Shown piece after piece: positions 1 through 8,255 of a stretch of 64,000 nt of DNA. The notes below the pieces were generated by a model that saw only the letters and a program-made list of their open reading frames with translations, had not been told where the DNA came from and ran no database searches. The position numbers and the translations under genes are program-made. The stretch is from NCBI RefSeq assembly GCF_900128895.1, contig NZ_FSQW01000002.1, positions 1,302,001 through 1,366,000 on the forward strand, in the 5' to 3' direction. The first letter of the stretch is position 1, and each line of letters starts with the position of its first letter. This stretch comes from Parasphingorhabdus marina DSM 22363. Lineage in GTDB: Bacteria > Pseudomonadota > Alphaproteobacteria > Sphingomonadales > Sphingomonadaceae.

Positions 1-2
1 AT

Positions 3-275
3 GTCGAATTCACGGCTGTTTTTGACCTGTCCCTCGCCGACCTGAACGGTCTGCTTTCCGACAATGTGATAGAATTATCGCTCGATCTCTCCGGTCCTGT
101 GAACATTTTTGATGCCGATTCCTTCACGTCTGTGATGATCGACTATCCATCATCCAGTCCGACACCCGAGCCGGCCAGCTGGGCCATGATGATCGGCGGA
201 TTCGGCCTTGTCGGAGGAGCGATGCGCCGCAGCCGCAAACGCCGGTTGCGATTTTCTGCTGACCCGTCCGCATAG
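3..275 (+). CDS. PEPxxWA-CTERM sorting domain protein, 5' end missing
   Basis: The reading frame is already open at base 3 and has no start in the window, so only the last 90 residues are present. The tail carries the motif PEPASWAMMIGGFGLVGG followed by an arginine-rich end (MRRSRKRR), which is the tripartite sorting signal (PEP motif, one membrane helix, basic cluster) of exported proteins handled by exosortase in sphingomonads. The part before the tail looks like a secreted beta-rich domain but cannot be assigned. A second protein with almost the same tail lies at 10935-11558. No intrinsic terminator is obvious after the stop. Family is certain; the function of the mature protein is unknown. 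Confidence 0.85.
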   Translation, partial: VEFTAVFDLSLADLNGLLSDNVIELSLDLSGPVNIFDADSFTSVMIDYPSSSPTPEPASWAMMIGGFGLVGGAMRRSRKRRLRFSADPSA

Positions 276-366
276 CCACCGGCACGCGCATCTGGCGAGT
301 TGTCTGGTAGAGCAGGCTGCGTGAACAAGGCCTTGCCTCGGGCGGGTTTCACTGCAAAATGCCATA

Positions 367-1200
367 ATGGAATTTCTCGCCCCCTATGAATCTGCAATCC
401 GATTGGGCGTTTTTGCAGGCATGTTGCTGATCATGGCGGTTGTTGAAGCCGTGATGCCCCGAAAACAGCGGGTGCAGCCGCGCGGATATCGATGGGCGAC
501 AAATCTCGGTCTGGTCATCACCGGTACGCTGCTCTTGCGGGTTACTATGCCCATGTTGGCGATTGGAATGGCGCTCCTCGCCACACAAAATGGATGGGGG
601 CTGCTGGCGATGATCACCCTGCCGCTCTGGGCGGAAATCATCATGGCCTTCCTGTTGCTCGATTTGCTGATCTATGCCCAGCATGTTGTGTTTCACAAGG
701 TTCCGATATTCTGGCGGTTTCACAAGATCCATCATGCCGACCGCGATCTCGATGTGACCAGCGGGGTCCGCTTCCACCCGGTAGAGGCCGTCCTGTCGAT
801 GCTGTGGAAACTGCTCTGCATTGCCGCAATCGGCCCGGCAGCAATCGCCGTCTTCCTGTTTGAGGTTATCCTGAACGCTGCATCATTATTTCATCATGCG
901 AATTTTCGCCTGCCAGCTAGACTGGATTCTCTCCTGCGATGGATAATTGTCACGCCCGACATGCACCGGGTTCATCATTCGGTTCGCCCCGCAGAAACGG
1001 ACAGCAATTTCAGCTTCTTTCTGACCATCTGGGACCGGCTTTTCGGGACATATGTCGAGCAGCCCAAAGACGGACATGCAGGCATGACCATCGGACTGGA
1101 TGAATATCAGTCCGATGCGCCTTCGGGTCTCGGCTGGAGCCTGGTCGAGCCGTTTCGGTCACACAGCAAAAAGCCACAAAAAACGGGCGGTCACTCCTGA
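367..1200 (+). CDS. sterol desaturase / fatty acid hydroxylase family membrane protein
   Basis: A 277-residue integral membrane protein with the di-iron histidine clusters of the fatty acid hydroxylase superfamily: QHVVFH near residue 105, FHKIHH near 118-123, FHP near 135, HHAN near 175 and HRVHH near 200-204. These ligands support an oxygen-dependent hydroxylation or desaturation of a lipid at the cytoplasmic membrane; the substrate cannot be read from sequence (carotenoid, hopanoid or fatty acid are all possible). Several hydrophobic segments cover residues 10-100 and 140-165. The ATG has no clear Shine-Dalgarno sequence. The gene stands alone and ends inside a terminator shared with rpoZ on the other strand. 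Confidence 0.88.
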   Translation: MEFLAPYESAIRLGVFAGMLLIMAVVEAVMPRKQRVQPRGYRWATNLGLVITGTLLLRVTMPMLAIGMALLATQNGWGLLAMITLPLWAEIIMAFLLLDLLIYAQHVVFHKVPIFWRFHKIHHADRDLDVTSGVRFHPVEAVLSMLWKLLCIAAIGPAAIAVFLFEVILNAASLFHHANFRLPARLDSLLRWIIVTPDMHRVHHSVRPAETDSNFSFFLTIWDRLFGTYVEQPKDGHAGMTIGLDEYQSDAPSGLGWSLVEPFRSHSKKPQKTGGHS

Positions 1201-1219
1201 GAGCACCGCCCGTTTTTTT
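1178..1219. terminator. bidirectional intrinsic terminator
   Basis: Inverted repeat AAAACGGGCGGT / ACCGCCCGTTTT with a 13-base loop. T-runs follow the stem on both strands, so it can stop the hydroxylase gene from the left and rpoZ from the right. The left arm lies inside the last codons of the hydroxylase gene. Confidence 0.85.
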
Positions 1220-1236
1220 GAACAGCAAACTGGAGA

Positions 1237-1590
1237 TTAACGGCGGTTGGCGCCATAGTCTCCGGGGACGCCTGCACTGCGTGGCGGCGCGGCTGCGGTC
1301 AGCCGAAGGGCTTCTGCAGACTGGCTGATCGAACCGATTTCGTCCGGCGCATCATCATCATCAACCTGCACTTTGCGCAACGACTGAATGAGGCTGTCTT
1401 CCAGTTCATCCGGCTTGATCGTTTCTTCGGCAATCTCGCGCAGCGACACCACCGGATTTTTGTCACGGTCGCGGTCAATGGTCAGCTCCGCACCACCGGA
1501 AATTTCACGAGCGCGCTGCGCCGCAAAAAGCACCAGATCAAAACGATTGGTGACCTTGTCCACGCAGTCTTCAACGGTAACGCGAGCCAT
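1237..1590 (-). CDS. rpoZ: DNA-directed RNA polymerase subunit omega
   Basis: A 117-residue protein beginning [20 protein letters not shown], the conserved opening of bacterial omega. Omega binds the beta-prime subunit, helps RNA polymerase assembly and contributes to the ppGpp site. The start used here is the ATG at 1590, preceded by AGGAGCGG at normal spacing; the frame stays open 15 codons further upstream but those residues are not omega-like. The acidic segment DDDDAP and the Ala/Pro-rich end form a C-terminal extension as in other alphaproteobacteria. Transcription runs into the shared terminator at 1178-1219. Confidence 0.96.
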   Translation of the reverse strand: MARVTVEDCVDKVTNRFDLVLFAAQRAREISGGAELTIDRDRDKNPVVSLREIAEETIKPDELEDSLIQSLRKVQVDDDDAPDEIGSISQSAEALRLTAAAPPRSAGVPGDYGANRR

Positions 1591-1735
1591 AAGCCGCTCC
1601 TGATTCTCTAAAATTCCTGAAAATGAGAGGTGCATCTAGGGTTTCAGCCAGCTTTTGTCAACAAATCCGTCACGCCGGCTGATCCCCGAACAGGCCAGTG
1701 TTGCGACGGCAAAGCGGATCGCCTACATCGCCGGA

Positions 1736-2950
1736 ATGGACAGTCGGGCTTCTCCTTCAGATCATCAGCCTCCATGGTTCGACATCGGGGAAAACCGCCT
1801 GAAACTGGTGCATGAACCGCAGGATCGCATGGATGCCCTGACGCATTTGATTGATCGGGCAGAACACAGGCTGCAGCTATTCTATTACATGTTTGAAGAT
1901 GATGCGGTCGGAACCAAACTTCTGAGCAAGCTTGTTGCTGCCTGTGAACGCGGTGTTTCCGTCGAACTGATGATCGACAGTTTCGGGTCCAATACCACCG
2001 CCCGCGCCTTCTTCAATCCGCTGATAGCCGCTGGCGGTAAATTTGGCGTGTTCAGCCCGCGCTTTTCCACCAGTTATCTGGTTCGCAACCACCAGAAAAT
2101 AGCGATCTCAGATACATCACGCGCACTTGTCGGCGGCTTCAACATCACGGATGACTATTTCAACCGGCGGGAAGAAGGCGAACCCAATATGTGGGAAGAT
2201 GTCGGTGTCGCCATAGAGGGACCGGAAGTCTCGGCACTGGCGCGATGGTATGACAGGCTGTCCGACTGGGTGGAGCATGACAATGGCAATATTTTGAAGT
2301 TGCAAAAGATGGTAAGGACATGGAGCGCGGGCGATGGAAGGTTCCGCTGGCTGCTGGGAGGCCCGAGCAATCGTCTCAGCCGATGGGCATGGTCGATAAA
2401 GAATGACTTGGAGGCCGGATCACGGCTCGACTTGGTCGCGGCCTATTTTTCGCCGGGTCAGGGGCTCCTCCGCCGCATCGCCAGGCTGTCCAAAAAAGGC
2501 GGAGACAGCAATCTGCTGCTGCCCGGGAAAACCGACAATGGCGCCACCATCGGGGCCAGCCGGCTTCTCTATGGCTATTTGCTCAAACGCAACGCCCGGA
2601 TATTTGAGTATCAGCCGCGGCGGCTGCACACGAAACTGGTCGTCGTCGACGATGCTGTCTATGTCGGATCAGCCAATTTCGATATCCGCAGCCTGTTCAT
2701 CAATGTCGAAATGATGGTGCGTATAGAAGACCGGGCATTTGCCGATCATGCCCGCAATCTCGTGATGCAGATGTGCGGGGCATCCCAACAGATCACTCCC
2801 GAAGTGCACAAGTCACGGAAATCCCTGCTGAACCGTATCCGCTGGGCTCTTTCCTATTTCATTGTGAACACACTGGATTACACGGTGACTCGCCGGTTCA
2901 ACCTGGGTCTCACGAGGCTGGACCGCCTTCCATCAGGCAAAGAGGACTGA
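1736..2950 (+). CDS. phospholipase D-like / cardiolipin synthase family protein
   Basis: A 404-residue protein with two HKD catalytic motifs of the phospholipase D superfamily: HQKIAISD at residue 119 followed by GGFNITDDYF, and HTKLVVVDD at residue 298 followed by GSANFDIRS. Two such motifs in one chain form the complete active site used by cardiolipin synthases (phosphatidyl transfer) and phospholipases D. No N-terminal membrane helices are seen, unlike classical ClsA, so it is closer to the ClsB/ClsC type; the exact substrate is not known. I use the ATG at 1736; the frame is open from a TTG at 1655 but the extra residues are not typical. It is divergent from rpoZ. Confidence 0.85.
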   Translation: MDSRASPSDHQPPWFDIGENRLKLVHEPQDRMDALTHLIDRAEHRLQLFYYMFEDDAVGTKLLSKLVAACERGVSVELMIDSFGSNTTARAFFNPLIAAGGKFGVFSPRFSTSYLVRNHQKIAISDTSRALVGGFNITDDYFNRREEGEPNMWEDVGVAIEGPEVSALARWYDRLSDWVEHDNGNILKLQKMVRTWSAGDGRFRWLLGGPSNRLSRWAWSIKNDLEAGSRLDLVAAYFSPGQGLLRRIARLSKKGGDSNLLLPGKTDNGATIGASRLLYGYLLKRNARIFEYQPRRLHTKLVVVDDAVYVGSANFDIRSLFINVEMMVRIEDRAFADHARNLVMQMCGASQQITPEVHKSRKSLLNRIRWALSYFIVNTLDYTVTRRFNLGLTRLDRLPSGKED

Positions 2951-3130
2951 ATAGCGGCACCCGGCATTCGCGACTTCGGGTGCCATTTATCGCACAGGGA
3001 GAATCGTTCGTCGCAAACCCGCGTTTTGTCTCTGTTAACGCTTGGGGTTGTACGTAGGGTGATGATCGGAGGCGGTTGCCCGGGTCATCGACCGCTCTTC
3101 CGGAGGCAATCAGGGTATGAGTTGGATCCT

Positions 3131-4246
3131 ATGACATATTTTCGATATCTCGCGACAATCGTCATCGCCTGCAGCATTTCCGCCTGTGTGGCCCCCTCGC
3201 AGGGTAGCGCACCCGTAACGGTTGAACGCGCCAAGGCACCCCCGCAGCCACCCCAAAAGGCGAAACCGAAGCCACGCCCCCCGGTGACCTTTGCCGCCAA
3301 TCAGCCCGATCCTGCGCTGGAACGCGAGATTTTCGAACTCTGGCGCGCCTTTCCCGGCAAGACCGGCATTGCCATCAAGCGCATAGATTCGTCGAAATCT
3401 GGTCAAAACTGGGAAATCGGCCAGCGAGCCAATGAAAATTTTCCGCAACAAAGCGTGTCGAAACTGTGGGTCGCGATGACGGTGTTGCACAAGGTCGACA
3501 AGGGAGAAATCTCCTTGTCCGATTCGATCCGCATCGGACCCGATGACCTGACATTATTCTATCAGCCGCTCGCGCGAGAAGTGGCACGCAACGGGGCCGT
3601 CACCAAATCCGTATACACCTTGCTCGACCGAGCGCTGGCACAAAGCGACAATACCGCCAATGATGCCTTGCTGCGTCACGCGGGCGGACCGGATGCGGTC
3701 AATGATTTCATCCGCCGGAGCCGCCTGGGCGAAATCAGGTTCGGACCTGGAGAAAGACTGATGCAGAGCCGGATTGCCGGCCTCACCTGGAACCAGGAAT
3801 TGTCCAAGGGCCGGAAATTTTACACGGCCCGGGCCAATCTCCCGATTGAGCGCCGGAAACAGGCGCTGGCGGATTATCTCGCTGATCCGATTGATGGGGC
3901 GACACCCGGGGCGATTGTCAATGCCCTCGACAAGATGGCGCGCGGCAAACTGCTGTCAGAAAATTCCACCCGCCTGCTGCAATCCATCCTGACCCGCACG
4001 CGAAGCGGGCCAAAGCGCCTGAAAGCCGGTGTACCGCCTGGCTGGGGGTTTTTGCACAAAACAGGCACAGGACAGGTCCTTGGCGCGGTATCCACCGGCT
4101 ATAATGATGTCGGCATCATGACGGCTCCGGACGGCACCCGTTACGCGGTTGCTGTCATGCTCGGCAATACCACGGCACCCGTCCCGGAACGCATGCAGCT
4201 GATGCAGTCCGTCACCCGTGCCGTCGCGCGATATCATCGTCGCTAG
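3131..4246 (+). CDS. beta-lactamase-fold serine hydrolase lipoprotein (class A-like)
   Basis: A 371-residue exported protein. The first 21 residues form a lipoprotein signal with Cys in ISAC, followed by a Pro/Lys-rich linker (residues 30-60). The class A motifs are present: SVSK at residue 108 (nucleophile and Lys), SDN at 172, and KTGTG at 310. The distance between SDN and KTG is about 30 residues longer than in TEM-like enzymes, and I see no clear ExxLN (the Glu166 loop needed for deacylation). It may therefore be a slow or non-lactamase D-Ala-D-Ala-type hydrolase rather than a resistance enzyme. The ATG at 3131 is preferred over upstream TTG because the signal peptide starts there. Confidence 0.8.
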   Translation: MTYFRYLATIVIACSISACVAPSQGSAPVTVERAKAPPQPPQKAKPKPRPPVTFAANQPDPALEREIFELWRAFPGKTGIAIKRIDSSKSGQNWEIGQRANENFPQQSVSKLWVAMTVLHKVDKGEISLSDSIRIGPDDLTLFYQPLAREVARNGAVTKSVYTLLDRALAQSDNTANDALLRHAGGPDAVNDFIRRSRLGEIRFGPGERLMQSRIAGLTWNQELSKGRKFYTARANLPIERRKQALADYLADPIDGATPGAIVNALDKMARGKLLSENSTRLLQSILTRTRSGPKRLKAGVPPGWGFLHKTGTGQVLGAVSTGYNDVGIMTAPDGTRYAVAVMLGNTTAPVPERMQLMQSVTRAVARYHRR

Positions 4247-4262
4247 ATAATCTTGCCGGCGG

Positions 4263-4478
4263 CTATTCGGTTGGGCTGACGGATCCGCTGTCTTCTGTTT
4301 CCGTCAGAATGGCGTTGCGCTCATCCAGCATCTCGGCGGCTTCATCAAGCGCCCTTGCTTCGCCGACGGTGACGCCGCCTGGCCCCGGATCATTCTCCGC
4401 CGGACCGCAGGAGCTGACCATCAGCAGCGTCGCCAATCCGGCGCTGACGACTTTACATCGATGTGTTGAAATGCCCAT
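4263..4478 (-). CDS. small hypothetical lipoprotein
   Basis: A 71-residue protein with a basic N-terminus, a hydrophobic stretch and a lipobox-like LMVSSC, so it is probably an envelope lipoprotein. The mature part is short and rich in Glu, Ala and Asp (for example EARALDEAAEMLDER), compatible with a helix. I do not recognise the family. It converges with the beta-lactamase-fold gene (16 bases apart) and no partner gene is evident. It is called because the signal peptide and lipobox are unlikely by chance. Confidence 0.6.
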   Translation of the reverse strand: MGISTHRCKVVSAGLATLLMVSSCGPAENDPGPGGVTVGEARALDEAAEMLDERNAILTETEDSGSVSPTE

Positions 4479-4541
4479 GGCGCGAAACTAGCCGGGATGG
4501 ACTGTGATTCCAAGCAGGACATAAGCCCAGGCCTGACTGGC

Positions 4542-4575
4542 AAAAAAAAGGGCCACCCGAGGGCAGCCCTTTTTC
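4542..4575 (-). terminator. intrinsic terminator of the Ala-rich lipoprotein gene
   Basis: On the minus strand the arms AAAGGGC / GCCCTTT enclose a GC-rich loop and are followed by a run of eight T, 19 bases after the stop of the gene at 4595-4960. Confidence 0.8.
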
Positions 4576-4594
4576 AAACTTGTCGGATCAGCAA

Positions 4595-4960
4595 TTAGCC
4601 GCCGATTTTGTCTGCAGCAGCTTTTACCTTGTCGGCAGCTTCGCCAGCAGCGTCAGCGGCGTCACCAGCAGCTTCAGCGGCATTCTTGGCCTTGTCAGCA
4701 GCGTCGGTCATCGCGTCGGTCGAACCTTCAGCGGCTTCAGCAGCATCGGCACCGGCTTCTTCGGTAGCTTCAGCAGCAGCTTCGCCCATGGCGTCTGCAG
4801 AACCTTCAGCGGCGTCCATAGCGTCTTCTGCAGCTTCTTCAGCGGTTGCTTCCGTGCCTTCTACAGCTTCTTCAGCGCCGGCTTCGGCATTTTCTGCACC
4901 GGAACAAGCAGCCAGTCCGAGAGCAGCAGCAAGTACGATTGATGTTGTAACTTTTTTCAT
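4595..4960 (-). CDS. alanine/glutamate-rich repeat lipoprotein
   Basis: A 121-residue protein with signal MKKVTTSIVLAAALGLAAC, whose lipobox LAAC ends at the modified Cys. The mature region is almost only Ala, Glu, Asp and Lys, in degenerate repeats of the type AEEAAEDA, AADAAGEAADK, which predicts one long amphipathic helix. This composition is reminiscent of small periplasmic coiled-coil lipoproteins, but no family can be named. Start: the ATG at 4960 begins the signal peptide; upstream in-frame codons are not signal-like. The biased composition also produces long empty frames on the opposite strand, which I do not call. It has its own terminator and is divergent from the methionine operon. 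Confidence 0.8.
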   Translation of the reverse strand: MKKVTTSIVLAAALGLAACSGAENAEAGAEEAVEGTEATAEEAAEDAMDAAEGSADAMGEAAAEATEEAGADAAEAAEGSTDAMTDAADKAKNAAEAAGDAADAAGEAADKVKAAADKIGG

Positions 4961-5163
4961 TTGGGTAAACCCTCTAATTTTCCTCATTATACCAACAAAC
5001 GAACGAGAAAATTCCCTCCGTCCGGATGTGGCGCACGTCATTAGCGGGATCGAAACGAGATATCAATAATCAACCGTTCACGGTGCTGCCCACATCATGA
5101 TATTTCTTGTAAACTTGCCCCTTATCAAGGCAGCAAACCCAATAAATCTAAGCGATTGACCAG

Positions 5164-5183
5164 ATATAAAGGATTCTTTATAT
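5164..5183 (+). promoter_or_regulatory. palindromic operator candidate before the methionine operon
   Basis: Perfect inverted repeat ATATAAAG-GATT-CTTTATAT ending 10 bases before the ATG of the ArsR-methyltransferase gene and just before its ribosome binding site (AAGGTGG at 5185-5190). The two-fold symmetry and position fit a dimeric ArsR-family repressor acting on its own operon. Assignment to the regulator is inference. Confidence 0.65.
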
Positions 5184-5193
5184 AAGGTGGCTT

Positions 5194-6219
5194 ATGGATG
5201 ACGTTCTGACCATTTTCCGCGCACTTGCCGATCCCACGCGGGTTCGAATCATGCTGCTATTGCTGAAAATGGAGCTGGCGGTTGGGGAGCTGGCGCAAAT
5301 TCTGGAACAGAGCCAGCCGCGGATTTCGAGGCATATCCGGATACTGGATGAAGCCGGGCTGGCCGAACGCCGAAAGGAGGGTAGCTGGGTGTTTTTACGC
5401 CCGGGGAAAGCTCCCGCCCTCGACATTTTGCAGCGCATATTTCGTTCGGACAGCATCCGGTCGTCCGACCAGGCGGCAGCCGACGAGGCCAAATTGGCAC
5501 TGGTCCGGAAAAAACGTGCGGAAATGGCCGAACAATATTTTGCATCCCATGCCGCGGAATGGGATGCGATCCGTTCGCTGCATCTGCCGGAGGACAAGGT
5601 TGAACAGGCCATGCTGGCGCTGGTCAAGGATTTGAATCTGGGACATATGCTCGATATCGGCACCGGAACGGGACGAATGGTCGAACTGTTCGGACCCCAT
5701 GCCGAGCAGGTGACCGCTCTCGACAATAGCCCGGAGATGCTACGTCTTGCGCGGGCGAAACTTCTGGATGACAACAGCAGCCCGTCTGGTCAGACCAGCC
5801 TCACGCGCAAGACAGAGCTGAGATTGGGAGATTTTAACCGGCTGCCGATCAAGGACGGCAAAATTGACAGCGTCATCATGCACCAGGTTTTGCATTATGC
5901 GCAGCACCCGGAAGCCGTGCTGGAAGAAGTAGCCAGGGTGTTGAGCCCGGGTGGATTCATTCTCATCGCTGACTTCGCCGCGCATAATTACGAGGAGCTG
6001 CGTACGGAACACGCCCATGCGCGGCTCGGTTTCTCGGATGAAAGCATGAACAGCTGGCTGAAACAGGCGGCTATCGATCTTGTCCAGACCCGTTCTCTTG
6101 ATGGGGGCAAGCTGACCGTAAAGATATGGATCGGACGAAAATCCGATCTTGGCCGTATTCACCCTTCGGGCATCGACATGTCACGTGAAGAGACCCAAAA
6201 CCGCAGAGAAAGTGCATGA
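5194..6219 (+). CDS. ArsR-family regulator fused to a SAM-dependent methyltransferase domain
   Basis: A 341-residue two-domain protein. Residues 1-80 form an ArsR winged helix (FRALADPTRVRIMLLLL, recognition helix around RISRHIRILDEAGL). Residues 140-300 form a class I methyltransferase fold with motif I MLDIGTGTGRM at 152 and LDNSPEM for the adenosine-binding acidic residue. ArsR-type regulators named SahR and SamR are known to control the methionine cycle in proteobacteria, sensing SAH or SAM; the fused domain here may be the ligand sensor rather than an enzyme (inference). Its stop overlaps the metF start by four bases (ATGA), and a perfect palindrome lies immediately upstream, so autoregulation of the whole operon is likely. 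Confidence 0.88.
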   Translation: MDDVLTIFRALADPTRVRIMLLLLKMELAVGELAQILEQSQPRISRHIRILDEAGLAERRKEGSWVFLRPGKAPALDILQRIFRSDSIRSSDQAAADEAKLALVRKKRAEMAEQYFASHAAEWDAIRSLHLPEDKVEQAMLALVKDLNLGHMLDIGTGTGRMVELFGPHAEQVTALDNSPEMLRLARAKLLDDNSSPSGQTSLTRKTELRLGDFNRLPIKDGKIDSVIMHQVLHYAQHPEAVLEEVARVLSPGGFILIADFAAHNYEELRTEHAHARLGFSDESMNSWLKQAAIDLVQTRSLDGGKLTVKIWIGRKSDLGRIHPSGIDMSREETQNRRESA

Positions 6220-7172
6220 CAGATCATATTCCCCCGTTGGGCCTGAGCCAGCTTGAAGAAGCGAAACGCGCGATTGACACCCCCCTGTTTGCAGGTCTCA
6301 ATGGCGATGCCGACGTGTCGTTCGAATTTTTCCCGCCGAAATCGGAGAAGATGGAAAAAACCTTGTGGGACAGTGTCATTACACTGGAGCCGCTGGCACC
6401 CCGCTTCGTTTCGGTCACCTATGGTGCCGGTGGATCGACCAGAGAACGGACCCACGCAACAGTCGCGAGAATTGCGAAAGAAACCCGCATTCCGGCTGCT
6501 GCGCACCTGACCTGCGTTGACGCCAGCAAGGCAGAGATCGCGCAGGTGGCCGAAGCTTACTGGGAATCCGGTATCCGGCACATTGTCGCCTTGCGGGGAG
6601 ATCCCCCGGCCGAAGGCGCAAAATTCGTCCCCCATCCGGAAGGCTATGCCAGTGCCGCTGATCTGGTCGCCGGGCTGAAGGAAATCGCCCCGTTTGAGAT
6701 ATCGGTCGCGGCTTATCCGGAAACGCATCCGGAGGCCAATTGCCCGCAGTCGGATCTCGACAATCTGAAGCGCAAGCTGGATGCCGGTGCCAGCCGTGCC
6801 ATCACGCAGTTCTTCTTCACGGCGGAAGCGTTTTTCCGCTTTCGCGAAGAAGCGACAAAAGCCGGAATCGACGCGGAGCTCGTTCCGGGCATACTTCCTG
6901 TTTCGAATGTCGCACAAACACGCAAATTCGCGGGAATGTGCGGGGCGGAGATACCCGGGTGGATGAACGACCTGTTCGAAGGTCTCGACGATCATCCCGC
7001 GGCACGTCAGCTGATTGCTGCAACCGTCGCTGCCGAACTCTGTCGGAAACTCTATGCCGGTGGCGTCCGCCAATTCCATTTCTACACGCTCAACCGCGCC
7101 GAACTCAGCTATGCGATTTGCCATCTTCTCGGCAAACGCCCTGAGGGCAAGGCCGAGGAGAAAGCGGCATGA
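6216..7172 (+). CDS. metF: 5,10-methylenetetrahydrofolate reductase
   Basis: A 318-residue FAD enzyme that reduces methylene-THF to methyl-THF, the methyl donor for methionine synthase. Recognised from FEFFPPKS near residue 31, PRFVSVTYGAGGSTRERT, HLTCVDAS and ALRGDPP, in the order and spacing of the family, and from normal length. The start overlaps the end of the ArsR-methyltransferase gene and its own stop overlaps the start of the first metH gene (ATGA), so the three are translationally coupled. Acts in the cytoplasm. No odd features. Confidence 0.95.
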   Translation: MTDHIPPLGLSQLEEAKRAIDTPLFAGLNGDADVSFEFFPPKSEKMEKTLWDSVITLEPLAPRFVSVTYGAGGSTRERTHATVARIAKETRIPAAAHLTCVDASKAEIAQVAEAYWESGIRHIVALRGDPPAEGAKFVPHPEGYASAADLVAGLKEIAPFEISVAAYPETHPEANCPQSDLDNLKRKLDAGASRAITQFFFTAEAFFRFREEATKAGIDAELVPGILPVSNVAQTRKFAGMCGAEIPGWMNDLFEGLDDHPAARQLIAATVAAELCRKLYAGGVRQFHFYTLNRAELSYAICHLLGKRPEGKAEEKAA

Positions 7173-8218
7173 CCGATATTGCCGAACAATTTCGCCAGCT
7201 TGCTGCAGAACGAATACTGGTGTTTGACGGTGGCTATGGCACGGCGATTCAGAACCATGGTCTCGGCGAACGGGACTATCGCGGAACGCTGGAGCTGAGC
7301 GATGACCAGAAGGGCAATAACGACCTGCTCAGCCTGACCCGGCCGGATATTATCGAGGGTATTCACACCGCCTATCTGGAAGCGGGCGCGGATATTGTCG
7401 AAACCAATACGTTCAGTTCTACCGAGATCAGCCAGGCCGATTATGGCTGCGAGCATCTGGTCAGGGACATCAACATCAAATCCGCCGAAATCGCACGCCG
7501 GGCCTGTGACAAGGCCGAGGCGAAAGATGGCAGGAAACGCTTTGTGGCCGGCTCCATCGGCCCGACCAACAAGACGCTGTCACTGTCACCGGACGTCAAT
7601 GATCCCGGTTTTCGCGAGATTGATTTCGACTATCTGAAAGGCGTCTATCGCGAACAGTGCGATGCCCTGATCGCAGGCGGCGTCGATTTCCTGCTGATCG
7701 AGACGATTTTCGACACGCTCAACGCGAAATGCGCGGGCATGGCCGCACGGGAAGCCACCGAGGCCAGTGGCCGCGACGTGCCCCTGATGATCTCGATGAC
7801 CCTTACGGACCTCTCAGGCCGCAATTTGTCGGGCCATACAGTTGAGGCTTTCTGGCACGCGGTGCGCCATCTGAAACCGCTGACCATGGGTCTCAATTGT
7901 TCCTTTGGCGCGGATCAGTTGCGCCCGCATCTCGCGATGCTGGCGAAGGAAGCCGACACGCTGATCATGGCCTATCCCAATGCCGGCCTGCCCAATGAAC
8001 TGGGCGAATATGATGAAACGCCGGAGCAGACCGCGGCGCTGATTGGCGAGTGGCTGGATGACAGTCTGGTCAATATTGTTGGTGGCTGCTGCGGTACAAC
8101 GCCGGAGCATATTGGCGCCATCGCCAAAACGGTAGAGAGCGCGAAGCCGCGGGCTGTTGCTTCTTCGACGGTACAGACACGCCTGTCCGGCCTTGAACCT
8201 TTCACCATGGCCGCCTGA
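7169..8218 (+). CDS. metH: methionine synthase, homocysteine-binding half
   Basis: A 349-residue protein equal to the N-terminal domain of MetH. It holds the zinc ligands for homocysteine activation: Cys244 in GLNCSFGA and Cys307-Cys308 in GGCCGTTP; the opening [11 protein letters not shown] is also typical. It has no folate, cobalamin or activation domain; these are encoded by the next gene 37 bases downstream. The two polypeptides must associate to make one enzyme. This split is a known arrangement in several alphaproteobacteria, and both frames are intact with separate starts, so it is not a recent frameshift. Confidence 0.93.
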   Translation: MTDIAEQFRQLAAERILVFDGGYGTAIQNHGLGERDYRGTLELSDDQKGNNDLLSLTRPDIIEGIHTAYLEAGADIVETNTFSSTEISQADYGCEHLVRDINIKSAEIARRACDKAEAKDGRKRFVAGSIGPTNKTLSLSPDVNDPGFREIDFDYLKGVYREQCDALIAGGVDFLLIETIFDTLNAKCAGMAAREATEASGRDVPLMISMTLTDLSGRNLSGHTVEAFWHAVRHLKPLTMGLNCSFGADQLRPHLAMLAKEADTLIMAYPNAGLPNELGEYDETPEQTAALIGEWLDDSLVNIVGGCCGTTPEHIGAIAKTVESAKPRAVASSTVQTRLSGLEPFTMAA

Positions 8219-8255
8219 TCCGATCGCCGGCAATATGCAAAAGAAACATCAGTAA

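Noticed and set aside
4979-5193. SAM riboswitch before the methionine operon
   Set aside because: No SAM-riboswitch core was found; the palindrome fits protein control better.
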